Counted from the first letter of the stretch, positions 36,040 to 45,303 are shown. The stretch is DNA of 64,000 nt from Marinomonas spartinae (GCF_900089775.1 NZ_FLOB01000003.1:248001-312000), one strand, 5' to 3'. Translations and numbers: made by a program. The notes: a model not told the origin generated them from the letters alone.

Positions 36040-36752
36040 AACAACCTCCTTTTTGGCGCATGGCCGGTATACAGTGGGCGATTGGCCCAGTTCGCTTGGT
36101 CGGCAATGGTCCAACCACAAGACAGTGCCACTTCGTGGATGCGCTCAAGGTTGACCACAATACGCCGAATGCTGCCTGCCGCATGGGCGATGAGCATGTC
36201 TAATAAGTCGTCGGCCACCTCGATGCTCGGTGCATAATGGCTCGCCAGCTGGCGCGCATCGTCTAAATCCACCAAACGGGCGGGCACCCAATCGAGGACT
36301 CGACCGTGAAAACGTTCGTACTTTTTCAACTTGTCTGGCAGGCGCTCTTCGCCGATTAATAGGATCACCGCTTGGCTGGATTCGTATAAATCTCGCACCA
36401 GCTCCACGGCGTTTTTGTCGATCAGGTGGTCCATCTCATCGATGATCAAAGGCCGATTCGACAACGCCAGTTCTTGGGCGGCGATCTCCAGCATTTCTGG
36501 CAAGGTTTTCACCGTGCTGATGCCCATTTCCCGCAAGATGGCTTGCAGGAAAAATTTCTTGGTCCAGACACTTTTCGCCTGCACGTAATAAGCACGACGG
36601 CGATTCGCCACAAAGCTTGCCGCGACGGATTTGCCGGTGCCGCTGGGGCCATATAGGCACACCATACCGGGCAGTGATTGGGTACGCGCTTGGGCGCGTT
36701 CGATGGCCATGTCGCACAGGGCGAGATTGGCGGTTTGCGCGATTCCTATCAT
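36036..36752 (-). CDS. MuB-like transposition ATPase
   Basis: 238 residues of the AAA+ ATPase group used by Mu-type and TniB-type transposition. Walker A is GPSGTGKSVAA, Walker B is LIIDEMDHL, and a sensor arginine region lies in GSIRRIVVNL. Shorter than Mu B, lacking an N-terminal DNA-binding extension. It selects target DNA and stimulates the transposase. Overlaps the transposase stop by four bases. Confidence 0.87.
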   Translation of the reverse strand: MIGIAQTANLALCDMAIERAQARTQSLPGMVCLYGPSGTGKSVAASFVANRRRAYYVQAKSVWTKKFFLQAILREMGISTVKTLPEMLEIAAQELALSNRPLIIDEMDHLIDKNAVELVRDLYESSQAVILLIGEERLPDKLKKYERFHGRVLDWVPARLVDLDDARQLASHYAPSIEVADDLLDMLIAHAAGSIRRIVVNLERIHEVALSCGWTIADQANWANRPLYTGHAPKRRLL

Positions 36753-38947
36753 GATGACGGCTCCTGTTTTTTGTTGATGTCGTCTCGTTCATGGGACGAC
36801 TCATCTAATGAACGAAAATACTGATACTCTTTGGTTAATGGGTAGGTACCGAGCCAGCGTTGATGCTGCTGCGCCTGCTCTGGGTCACGCTGACACGCTT
36901 GGTACAAGGCATAGCGACCCGCAGGCGACAAGGGCTCATAAGGGTTGGCTGGTTGGCGCGCGTTGTCTGCTTGCTGAGCAACGGGGTCGGCAAGCGGCTC
37001 AGCCTGCTGTGTAGTGATTCGTTGCGCACTGGTGAGAGAAAACGCTCCTTGCCAGGCATCCAAACGGTTCTGCTCTTCTAGATAAAACGCGGAAGGCGAT
37101 GCGTCTAGAATGCCGTTGCCTGTGCGCTCTGCTTCAATTTCGTCGACCTTTTTCATCGCCCGATTCAAACGGCCTTGAGCACGCTTTTCTCGCGCTTGGT
37201 TAAGCATGGAATCAGGGAAATATTTGCTCTCGTTGGCGTTCCAATCGGCTTGAGCAATCAATTCACCGGTTTCCATGTCGAACACCCACACGCGATTTGC
37301 GTCATGAATGTCATAGGCCACATGCACATTAAGGCCGTGAAACTCTTCAAGTTCAGGAGAAAAATAGCGATTGTTGAACAAACGCACTTCGCCACGCACC
37401 ACGGTGCGTTCTTCACGGGGACGGAACACATGGGCGATCTCGTCGTTGCTAAGCTCCAACGGCTCCCAGCCAGTAGCGACCTTGTCCATCCAGACTTCCA
37501 ATGGGGTTTGATGGCGCTTAGTGCCTTGGTCGTCTATCTTCGGCAAACTGCTATGGGGGCGCTTGTTGTACCAGTCCACCCGCCCATCGACCCATTTCAT
37601 AAAGGCCTCCCAACTCATGGTGCTGATCGGGCCGTTCCCCTGTGCGCCTTTGCGTGAGGCGGTAAAATTGGCCAGTCTTGCTTGGCGATCCATGTCTTGG
37701 CCAACATAATTTGGCAGAGTCTTCGCGCCAGCCACCCATAAAGTTTGATGCACACGCTCGATGACCCCTCGCGCTTTCGAGTTGTACGGCAAGGAGTGCG
37801 TCATTTCAGACCCCAAGCGTGCAAGAATGCCTTTTGCTTCGTCCTTTAACATGTGGTTCACATAGCCCGAGCCGTTGTCCACATAAATAAGCGCTGGCAC
37901 GCCGCACTTGCAGGCATCCATCAAGGCATCCAACACGGCAATGCCGGATTCTGCCAAGTTCACAGACACACCCACTACTCGGCGAGTGGCAATGTCGATA
38001 AAGGTCGTGATCTCTGGACGAAACGGACGACCGTGGAGCGGATGGGACACTTCCCCATCAAAAGTATGCCCATCGGCGCTGTAAATATCGCAGGGCAAAA
38101 GATGGTCGAAACGACGTCGAGCAAAGGGACGAATGTTCACCAAATCGTGGCTACCCATACGGCCTTTTTCCCGTTCGACTTTGCCCAACTTATTCAAGGC
38201 ACGACGCACCGCGTAAATGCTTGGACACGGTTCTTCGCCCTGCCAGTTGTCACGAAATAGCTCGTAGGCACCGTTCACACTGGGCTTTTCTGGCACGTTA
38301 TAGAATGTTCGAAACGCGGCAAACCAACTGGGCAAAGGGGCTTTTTCACGCTTTTTAGGGATCAAATCGCCCTGCTTTTTCACTTCGGCAAACCAACGCA
38401 TAATGCTGCGTTTACTCGGATAAGAGCGCCCTGCTGTTTGTGAATCGCACGAATGAACGTAACGAGTATGCCCTCGGGCATCCACCGATTCGGCTAAGGC
38501 TTTTTCCAACACCGGATTGCTTTGCCCTAAGGTGCCCAACTGCGCTTGTGTCAAAATCGTCGCGATGGCGCTTTCTTGGCTAATGCCTTCATCGACCATG
38601 CCTTGGATAGCACGCAACACCATAGCGCGACTATTGGCCGTATCTCGCTGACGGATACTGGTGTTGTTCTTACTGCTTGGTGCGATTAACGCCCTATTGT
38701 TTTGCCCTGCGGTGGGTCGCAGGGTCATTTTTTTCAATACCGCTAGGCGATGCTGCTCTTGCAACGCCTCACGAGCGGCTTTTGATAAATTCGAAATGTG
38801 GAATTCATAGCGCAAACCGCCACTGGAAGCGGTGGTTTGGCATTCCCAATTATTCAGTTTTGCGTAACGCAGCACGCCACTTTTGCTTTCAGGTAGCCCT
38901 GGCAAACGCTGCTCGCTGATATCTTTTGCGGTTAACCATTGTTTCAT
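36749..38947 (-). CDS. MuA-like DDE transposase
   Basis: 732 residues. The N-terminal Mu-type winged helix starts LTAKDISEQRLPGLPES. The integrase core has the catalytic triad in YSADGHTFDG (D), IYVDNGSGY (D) and GVIERVHQTLW (E). The C-terminal Mu-transposase domain and a basic helical tail for MuB contact follow. Somewhat longer than Mu A (663). No breaks, so the element may still transpose. Confidence 0.93.
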   Translation of the reverse strand: MKQWLTAKDISEQRLPGLPESKSGVLRYAKLNNWECQTTASSGGLRYEFHISNLSKAAREALQEQHRLAVLKKMTLRPTAGQNNRALIAPSSKNNTSIRQRDTANSRAMVLRAIQGMVDEGISQESAIATILTQAQLGTLGQSNPVLEKALAESVDARGHTRYVHSCDSQTAGRSYPSKRSIMRWFAEVKKQGDLIPKKREKAPLPSWFAAFRTFYNVPEKPSVNGAYELFRDNWQGEEPCPSIYAVRRALNKLGKVEREKGRMGSHDLVNIRPFARRRFDHLLPCDIYSADGHTFDGEVSHPLHGRPFRPEITTFIDIATRRVVGVSVNLAESGIAVLDALMDACKCGVPALIYVDNGSGYVNHMLKDEAKGILARLGSEMTHSLPYNSKARGVIERVHQTLWVAGAKTLPNYVGQDMDRQARLANFTASRKGAQGNGPISTMSWEAFMKWVDGRVDWYNKRPHSSLPKIDDQGTKRHQTPLEVWMDKVATGWEPLELSNDEIAHVFRPREERTVVRGEVRLFNNRYFSPELEEFHGLNVHVAYDIHDANRVWVFDMETGELIAQADWNANESKYFPDSMLNQAREKRAQGRLNRAMKKVDEIEAERTGNGILDASPSAFYLEEQNRLDAWQGAFSLTSAQRITTQQAEPLADPVAQQADNARQPANPYEPLSPAGRYALYQACQRDPEQAQQHQRWLGTYPLTKEYQYFRSLDESSHERDDINKKQEPSS

Positions 38948-39197
38948 GTGTGTCTCCGACCCTAAATTTTGGGCGCAACTTTCCTAGAACGATGCCTTGG
39001 AATCGCCTATCTATTTGATTTTTATGGGGTTGGCTTGTTACAAGACGCTATAGAGCGTATGTCTTAACGGATTCAATATGGTGCTTGCTGTGCATAACGG
39101 CATCCTTTGCTATAGTTAATCGTCCTAGTGACGATTTATTGACGCGGTTTTCGTTGCTTTGTTATTTATCTATTGGTTTACTAAAGTTAATTGGTTT

Positions 39198-39482
39198 TTA
39201 CTTCTTTAAGTGCGTTAAACTGATGGATGTTTTAAAATCAATATCCGACTTTTGGTATCGGGATGGCCATATCTCACTGGGATGTGATTCCAAAAAGGCA
39301 GCGATAATACGCTCCACTTTTGGATAGGACATGTTAAAGACATTGTAGAGCGCCGCTGGGCTTTCATAGCCATGCTGGCGACCTAACTCGGCGAGTGTGG
39401 TTCCTTTTTTGCGAATCGCCGCCATAATGTCTTGGCGATGCCAGTCAGAGAGTGTTGTTGAGTGAGTACATTGCTTGCTCAT
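39198..39482 (-). CDS. ner: Ner-like regulator
   Basis: 94 residues of the Ner/Nlp winged helix family (DWHRQDIMAAIRKKGTTLAELGRQHG, shortened here to WHRQDIMAAI and KGTTLAELGRQHG; then SYPKVERIIA and PSEIWPSRY). It dampens the early and repressor promoters in Mu. Divergent from the repressor gene. Confidence 0.9.
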   Translation of the reverse strand: MSKQCTHSTTLSDWHRQDIMAAIRKKGTTLAELGRQHGYESPAALYNVFNMSYPKVERIIAAFLESHPSEIWPSRYQKSDIDFKTSISLTHLKK

Positions 39483-39675
39483 TTTTTTGGCTTCCTTCTA
39501 TGCAGTTTTATAGAACAACCCTATTGAGTTGCTCTGTTCATGATTTGCCTTTAATAAGATAGCACAATCATACGACCAATCAACACATTTGTGCGGTCAC
39601 ACGAGACAATAATTCGCCTTTTTGTGCGTTTATGAAAATAAGTTTATATAAATCAGAGACTTAAGAGCGATCTAA
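39483..39675. promoter_or_regulatory. Early/repressor operator region
   Basis: The 193 bp between ner and the repressor must hold both promoters. Half-sites GCACAA (39562-39567), TTGTGC (39589-39594) and TTGTGC (39622-39627) form one inverted and one direct pair and may be repressor operators. Confidence 0.5.
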
Positions 39676-40383
39676 ATGAAAGAAAAAATACCAAATAATG
39701 GGTCACACTTGGACGAATTAGGGTATGACTCGTTTCAGGATCGTATAAACATGCTGTCAGAGAAAGTGGGCGGCACCAGCGCGCTCGCACGTTTGTCAGG
39801 CGTGTCTGAATCTGTGGTTCGTAAATGGAAGCAAGGCGACTCAGAGCCCACCCTAACGCGTTTGCTGGCCCTCGCCGAAGCCGGCGGAGTGTCTGTCAAC
39901 TGGCTCGTTACAGGAAAAACGGACAATGCTCCACAGACAGAAGCGCAACCGAAAGACGACATCACCAAAGAATTCGCCATGATCCCAGGCTACAAAATCC
40001 AAGTATCCGCAGGACCTGGCACCGCGCCCATGGAAGAAGAACCTACACGTTTTCTCGCTTTTCGCCACAAATGGCTGAAATATCGTGGCCTCAACGAGAA
40101 AGATCTCGTCCTTGTCTTCACCCGTGGTGACAGCATGGAGCCGACCATCAGTGATAACAACACCTTGATGATCGACACCAGCCAGCGCGACATGATCGAC
40201 GGCAGCATCTACGTAATACGCACCGACAACCACCTCGTCGTCAAACGTGTGCAAAAACTCATCAATAAAGGCTTACTCTTGCTTAGCGACAATAAAGACT
40301 ACAAAGAGCAAATGATCGAACCCAACGAAGCCAACGACCTAGAAGTCATCGGCCGCGTTGTCTGGATCGGTAAAGACGTCTAA
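39676..40383 (+). CDS. S24-type phage repressor
   Basis: 235 residues. An N-terminal XRE helix-turn-helix (GGTSALARLSGVSESVVRKWKQG) precedes a LexA/CI-type S24 peptidase domain with the serine in GDSMEP and the lysine in VVKRVQ. The serine-lysine dyad predicts RecA-stimulated self-cleavage, so the element should respond to DNA damage. Mu's own repressor is not of this kind. Confidence 0.9.
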   Translation: MKEKIPNNGSHLDELGYDSFQDRINMLSEKVGGTSALARLSGVSESVVRKWKQGDSEPTLTRLLALAEAGGVSVNWLVTGKTDNAPQTEAQPKDDITKEFAMIPGYKIQVSAGPGTAPMEEEPTRFLAFRHKWLKYRGLNEKDLVLVFTRGDSMEPTISDNNTLMIDTSQRDMIDGSIYVIRTDNHLVVKRVQKLINKGLLLLSDNKDYKEQMIEPNEANDLEVIGRVVWIGKDV

Positions 40384-40413
40384 CGCCAGTGACAAAAGAC
40401 ACGCCATAAACAT

Positions 40414-40449
40414 AAAAAAAGCGCATCACCTAAGTGACGCGCTTTTTTC
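40414..40449 (+). terminator. Terminator of the repressor gene
   Basis: A7-GCGC-CAC...GTG-GCGC-T6 hairpin 30 bp after the repressor stop. Confidence 0.88.
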
Positions 40450-40529
40450 TATTCAACTGACCTAAAAATATGCCAACGCCTAGTAAAACAGGCTTTAAAC
40501 ACAACTCAGCCAAATCCCCCCCTCAACCC

Positions 40530-40550
40530 TATTTCTCGACAATGACAAAT
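40530..40550 (-). repeat. Candidate transposase-binding site, repressor end
   Basis: Read on the minus strand, ATTTGTCATTGTCGAGAAATA shares ATTTGnCAnnnYCGnGAAATA with 13414-13434 at the other end. Placement at both ends in opposite orientation fits Mu-type end sites. Confidence 0.45.
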
Positions 40551-40631
40551 AAAGCAGGAAGTGACACAGAGAAAAGAAAGATATGATATTTAAAATAAGT
40601 ACGTATTAGATTTAGTTAGTACATAGTTTTC

Positions 40632-41210
40632 TTATCTTATGGTAATTGAGTCACTCCATAATCCGGTTGGATATGACGTAGAGTATGAACTTGCTTTAAA
40701 CTGACCGGACTCCAGCCCCTGCCCACTAAAATCAAACGAATGCAACCACCCGGTTACTATCTCACCTGAGGAACATCTATGTAAGTCATAACCGCAGCGA
40801 TACTCGGAGGAGGCTCTCTTAGACACTCCATTCATTGTTGCATCATATACATTTCCATACCCACGCTGCCAAACATAAACGACTAACTTAGCACCGCCAT
40901 GATCCTGTATTGTCGAAGTCTGGTTAGGTGAAACTCCCTCAAAAGGGTATTTAGAAGATTCAATGCCTGCAATTTCGAAATAACTAATACCCTCAGCTGC
41001 TGCTTTAGGCGTTGCATTACCAAGTGGAGCTAATTCAGGTCGCACAGCAGATAATGCAGAAGGGTCAATTGACAAAAGATTAGACGGAAGGCTTATCGTT
41101 TGGCTTGGAGCCTTTTTCACAATACCACCCTCCACATCGGCCGCTATTGCACTCATTGAACATGCACCGCTCATCATCATACTAACCAACAAGGTTTTCT
41201 TGATCTTCAT
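40632..41210 (-). CDS. Secreted protein, possibly YolA-like (DUF4879)
   Basis: 192 residues with a clear signal peptide (MKIKKTLLVSMMMSGACSMS, cleavage near AIAA-DV). ATG 41208-41210 follows AAGGAA. The C-terminal 110 residues (YFEIAGIESSKYPFEG, LVVYVWQRGYGNVYDATMNG, YRCGYDLHRCSSGEIVTGW) resemble the DUF4879/YolA type of small exported proteins; this assignment is tentative. Two cysteines near RCGYDLHRC may form a disulfide. It lies next to the prophage end and could be host or cargo. Confidence 0.6.
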   Translation of the reverse strand: MKIKKTLLVSMMMSGACSMSAIAADVEGGIVKKAPSQTISLPSNLLSIDPSALSAVRPELAPLGNATPKAAAEGISYFEIAGIESSKYPFEGVSPNQTSTIQDHGGAKLVVYVWQRGYGNVYDATMNGVSKRASSEYRCGYDLHRCSSGEIVTGWLHSFDFSGQGLESGQFKASSYSTSYPTGLWSDSITIR

Positions 41211-42102
41211 AATAAATTCCTTTTTATATAACAATAATATTAATAAGCAATACCCCTTATCCAAAGAGATACTACAAGAAATACTATAGCAACAATAACT
41301 CTCATTACGCTTACAGGATACAAAAGCTAACAAAAACAGGAATCACTTTAAACAACCTATTGAAAAATAATAAAGACACTAGATCAATCATTTAAAAAAC
41401 ATAGATTTAAAACAAAAAATGAAGACATTAAAAATGAACTGTCTTTGATTTTTATATCTGGTTAACATTAAGGAAACTGAGATAAGTCTTCAATCATCGT
41501 GTTTTTAAAGCCTGCAAAAAAAAGGTCTGATACACATGCTAAACGCAGTTTTTTTGGACATAATATAAATCGATACAATAAATAAAAACTCACCTTAGTG
41601 GAGTCAATTTAAACATACGCTAACATGCTTTTTAATATAAGAGTTAGATAAGGGCGTGATAATAAATATAGTTTGTAAGTTGCACACCAATTGGTATCAA
41701 TAAGGCAATTTTATCACTAAAAATTAAGCATGAGCGGAGCTGTTGTCGATCAGGTTGTCTCTGTAGTCTTCATACCATTAAGCACAACACCTTTTTCGAT
41801 AAGCAGTTCATCCTTTAGTCATAGCTTCTACAGACCTAATCATGGTCAACCTCACACAAAACTAGACTCGTCCAGTCGACAGAAGCACTATAGTAAAAGC
41901 CTCTACCCTCAATTCCATTATAAAATGATCTAGCGCTTGTCAGAATATTCCTCTTTCCTTTTCACTATCGAACAGACTTTCTTGTGAGACTTTAAAAGTT
42001 GTCAAAAAATGCCATTTTTTTGGCACTGATTGCCATGCAACAAATCAAGGCAAATGCGTTTAATGGGGAATCATAATAAAAGATTATAAAGAGGAACATG
42101 CA
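41211..42102. other. AT-rich intergenic region before the GMC operon
   Basis: 892 bp with no gene I can support. It contains the promoters of the secreted protein gene (minus) and of the GMC/aldehyde dehydrogenase operon (plus). A 67-codon open frame at 41730-41933 lacks a ribosome site and family likeness. Confidence 0.55.
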
Positions 42103-43707
42103 ATGAAAGAGTTTGACTACATTATTGCAGGAGCAGGTTCAGCTGGCTGTGTGGTCGCAGCGCGTCTGATCGAAGCCAACGCCGGATCCGTCCTTCTGCT
42201 CGAAGCTGGCGAAAAAGACAGCAGTTTATTTCATAAAATTCCTGCCACCGTTGTTAAGGTTTTCCAACAAAAATCTTGGCCCTATATGACGCTTCCACAA
42301 CCTGAGTGCGACAACCGCGAAATGTTAATCGCACAAGGTAAAGTGTTAGGTGGCGGCAGTTCAGTGAATGGCATGATCTATATTCGCGGGCAAAAACAAG
42401 ATTACGATGATTGGAAGACTATCTGGGGATGTGAAGGTTGGGGCTATGAGAATGTATTACCCTTTTTCAAGCGTGCCGAAGCCAACGAAAGTCTTGGCGA
42501 CACGTATCATGGTGAAGCGGGTGCCGTTCCTGTCAGTGAAAATAGATACCGTCACCCTTTAACACAAACCTGTATTCGTGCCTGCCAGCAAATGGGCTTA
42601 CCTTACACCAATGATTTTAATGGCGCCTCACAAGAAGGTACGGGGTTTTACCAAACCACCACAAAAAATGGTGAGCGTGCCAGTACATCGCAAACCTACC
42701 TCAAATCCGTTATCAATAATCCAAACCTAACCGTTCAGACAGATGCCCTTGTTCATAAAGTGAATATTGAAGGCGATGTCGCCACGGGTGTTGTCTATTC
42801 AATAAAAGAGGGTGAAGCGATAACGGCAAAAGCGCGCAAAGAAGTCATCATCAGCTCAGGTGCATTTGGCAGCCCGAAAATTCTTATGCTGTCTGGTATT
42901 GGCCCTGCCGAGCATCTTAGTGCGGTGGGTATTGCTCCTAAGATAGACCTTCCCGTCGGCAAGAATTTTCACGATCACCAACATATGTCGATCAATGCCA
43001 CCACCAAAGAAGACATCAGTATTTTCAATGAAGATAAAGGCTTATCGGCCATAAAACATATGATGCAGTGGATGACGACTCGCTCAGGCTTACTAACCAG
43101 TAATATTCTGGAAGGCGGAGCCTTTATCGACAGCGAAAATGTGGGCCGCCCAGACATTCAATTTCACTTCCTTCCTCTTCTCGATAATTTTGATAACACG
43201 CCTGGCGAAAAGCCCGAAGCAGAAGGCCATGGTGTTTCAATCAAAGTAGGTCATCTGCGCTCGAAATCCCGTGGAGAAATTCGCCTAAAATCGAATAATC
43301 CGAGTGATTTAGTTGAGATTGACGCTCAAATTTTGTCTCACCCTGATGATGTAAAAAGTCAAATTCGCGCCGTTCAAATGGGGCTAAAAGCCATGGAACA
43401 GCCCGCTTTAAAAAGCATTATTAAGAAAGTGGTCGAGCCAAATAACATTGCCATCGATGACACAGACGCGCTGGAGACCTTTGTGCGTCAAAACATCAAA
43501 ACCGTCTATCACCCAGGCGGAACCTGCAAACTAGGTTCGTCTCGCAGTGACTCCGTCATTGATTTAGAACTTAAGGTTCACGGCACCAAAAACCTTCGCG
43601 TGGTGGATCTCTCTATTTGCCCACAAATACCGAGTGGTAACACCAACGCCGTTGCCATGATGATTGGTGAGCGTGGCGCGCACTTCACACTAAACTCTTC
43701 AAATTAA
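42103..43707 (+). CDS. GMC-family FAD-dependent alcohol dehydrogenase
   Basis: 534 residues of the choline dehydrogenase / GMC oxidoreductase family. It has the FAD-binding GAGSAGCVVAARL, GMC signatures GKVLGGGSSVNGMIYIRG and SGAFGSPKILMLSGIG, and the active-site histidine region YHPGGTCKLG with the C-terminal NTNAVAMMIGERGA. Oxidises a primary alcohol to an aldehyde. The partner aldehyde dehydrogenase starts 14 bp downstream. It could be a choline dehydrogenase, but no betI or transporter is near; aromatic or indolic alcohols are alternatives. Confidence 0.85.
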   Translation: MKEFDYIIAGAGSAGCVVAARLIEANAGSVLLLEAGEKDSSLFHKIPATVVKVFQQKSWPYMTLPQPECDNREMLIAQGKVLGGGSSVNGMIYIRGQKQDYDDWKTIWGCEGWGYENVLPFFKRAEANESLGDTYHGEAGAVPVSENRYRHPLTQTCIRACQQMGLPYTNDFNGASQEGTGFYQTTTKNGERASTSQTYLKSVINNPNLTVQTDALVHKVNIEGDVATGVVYSIKEGEAITAKARKEVIISSGAFGSPKILMLSGIGPAEHLSAVGIAPKIDLPVGKNFHDHQHMSINATTKEDISIFNEDKGLSAIKHMMQWMTTRSGLLTSNILEGGAFIDSENVGRPDIQFHFLPLLDNFDNTPGEKPEAEGHGVSIKVGHLRSKSRGEIRLKSNNPSDLVEIDAQILSHPDDVKSQIRAVQMGLKAMEQPALKSIIKKVVEPNNIAIDDTDALETFVRQNIKTVYHPGGTCKLGSSRSDSVIDLELKVHGTKNLRVVDLSICPQIPSGNTNAVAMMIGERGAHFTLNSSN

Positions 43708-43721
43708 GGAGCGATAAGATT

Positions 43722-45203
43722 ATGTCCGACATTCCATTATTAGACGCCACACAAGCTTTTTTGAAACAAGACCATGGCCAATTCATTAACGGTAAAACAA
43801 AAGCATCTGGCGATAGCACCTTCGATGTTATTAACCCTTCTACGGAAGCCGTTATTGCTAAAATCCACAGTGCAACCACTCAAGAGGTCGATGCCGCCAT
43901 TGAGTCCTCTTATCAAGCCTTTAAAGGTGCTTGGGGGAAAACGTCACCTTATACTCGCGGTGTTGTCCTCAATAAATTGGCCGATTTAATTGAACAATAT
44001 GGGGAAGAAATTGCTCAACTAGAAACCTTGTGCAGTGGCAAATCTATCCACCTTTCACGCATGTTTGAAGTGCAACAAAGTGCGATGTTTTTACGTTACT
44101 TCGCTGGCTGGAGCACCAAAATAAATGGTGAAACCATGACGCCATCTTTCCCTTCTATGCAAGGTGAAGAATACAGTGCCTTTACTCGCAGAGAAGCCAT
44201 TGGCGTTGTTGCAGGTATTTTACCTTGGAATTTTTCCGTGATGATTGCCTGCTGGAAAATCGGTGCGGCATTATGTACAGGTTGTACCATTGTTCTTAAA
44301 CCAAGTGAGTTCACACCGCTGACGATTCTGCGTATTGCGGCATTAGCCAAAGAAGCTGGCGTACCAGACGGTGTTCTTAACATAGTCAATGGCAAAGGCG
44401 ATGTGGGTGGTCAGCTTATTCAGCATTCTAAAGTCCGTAAAGTCTCATTTACCGGCTCTGTCGCGACCGGCAAGAAAATTAGCGCAACAGCCTCCGCTGA
44501 CTTAACTCGCTGCACCTTAGAATTAGGTGGTAAAAACACCGCTGCGGTTTTAAAAGATGCGGATATTGATCGTGTTGTTGGCGGGCTTTTTCAGTTAGGT
44601 TACATCCATCAAGGCCAAGTCTGTGCCGCACCAGAACGTGTTTATGTACACTCCTCTCGCATTGACGAATTGACCACTAAACTCGCACAAAAATTGAGTG
44701 AGGCCAAAATTGGCTCTCCACTTGATGAAAGCGTTTATTTCGGTCCGCTCTCTAACGAACCGCAATTCAACAAAGTTTGCGAATACTTAGAGGTTGCTCA
44801 CCAAGAAAGCCGAGTGTTACACGGCGGTAAAGCCATTAAGGGCGAAGGTTTTTTTGTTGAGCCCACGATAGTGCAAGCATCCAGTGTGGATGAAACACTC
44901 ATGCAAGAAGAGACATTTGGCCCAATTATCAGCTTTATGCCTTATGAAGACGAAGAAGAGTTAATCGATTTAATCAATAACACACCATTTGGCTTAAGCA
45001 GCAGTATCTGGACTAATAACTTATCTCAAGCCATGCGAATGATACCGCAAATTGAGTCTGGTACAGTTTGGGTCAACATGCACTCTATTCTTGATCCTTC
45101 TGTGCCATTTGGGGGCACGAAACAATCTGGTGTCGGCCGAGAGTTTGGTCGTGAGTTCATAAATGACTACACAGAAGTCAAATCCGTCATCATGTGCTAC
45201 TAA
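43722..45203 (+). CDS. NAD-dependent aldehyde dehydrogenase 1
   Basis: 493 residues of the ALDH superfamily. The catalytic glutamate is in LELGGKN and the cysteine in QGQVCAAPER. GILPWNFSV and KPSEFTPL line the NAD site. The type resembles phenylacetaldehyde and betaine aldehyde dehydrogenases. AAGGAG precedes the ATG. Co-operonic with the GMC dehydrogenase, giving a two-step alcohol to acid route. Confidence 0.88.
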   Translation: MSDIPLLDATQAFLKQDHGQFINGKTKASGDSTFDVINPSTEAVIAKIHSATTQEVDAAIESSYQAFKGAWGKTSPYTRGVVLNKLADLIEQYGEEIAQLETLCSGKSIHLSRMFEVQQSAMFLRYFAGWSTKINGETMTPSFPSMQGEEYSAFTRREAIGVVAGILPWNFSVMIACWKIGAALCTGCTIVLKPSEFTPLTILRIAALAKEAGVPDGVLNIVNGKGDVGGQLIQHSKVRKVSFTGSVATGKKISATASADLTRCTLELGGKNTAAVLKDADIDRVVGGLFQLGYIHQGQVCAAPERVYVHSSRIDELTTKLAQKLSEAKIGSPLDESVYFGPLSNEPQFNKVCEYLEVAHQESRVLHGGKAIKGEGFFVEPTIVQASSVDETLMQEETFGPIISFMPYEDEEELIDLINNTPFGLSSSIWTNNLSQAMRMIPQIESGTVWVNMHSILDPSVPFGGTKQSGVGREFGREFINDYTEVKSVIMCY

Positions 45204-45234
45204 AAACAGGGAGAAACCTACAAAAGATTAGATC

Positions 45235-45303
45235 TTGACATCATGTGAATTTAGTTGGAACAATACTTGCTAAAATAGTTTACATTTCAACTAAATTCGC
45301 ATG
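45235..45303 (+). promoter_or_regulatory. Promoter with large inverted repeat before an araC-type gene
   Basis: A consensus -35 TTGACA (45235-45240) is followed by CATGTGAATTTAGTTG (45242-45257) and, 30 bases on, its inverse CAACTAAATTCGCATG (45288-45303; 15 of 16 match). AACAAT at 45259-45264 could be the -10. The first arm fills the promoter spacer, so a bound regulator would control transcription. Confidence 0.55.

Larger units (their letters stand above)
13394..40568 (-). mobile_element. Mu-like prophage remnant without head genes (tailocin-like)
   Basis: In phage order from high to low coordinates: repressor, Ner, MuA-like transposase, MuB-like ATPase, HTH protein, DUF3164, toxin/immunity cassette 1, Mor, amidase, holin, TraR-like, DUF2730, toxin/immunity cassette 2, DUF6881-like gene, then tail genes gp37 to gp48 and fibres. 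Terminase, portal, capsid and protease genes are absent. The ends are approximate. A shared motif at 13414-13434 and, inverted, at 40530-40550 marks likely transposase-binding ends. No clear 5 bp target duplication was found. Confidence 0.85.

Noticed and set aside
41730..41933. Open frame of 67 codons, plus strand
   Set aside because: No ribosome site, serine-rich product without family likeness; probably non-coding.
42103..45203. betBA choline-to-betaine operon
   Set aside because: Gene order is dehydrogenase then aldehyde dehydrogenase with FeaR-like AraC, without betI or a choline transporter; kept only as an alternative.
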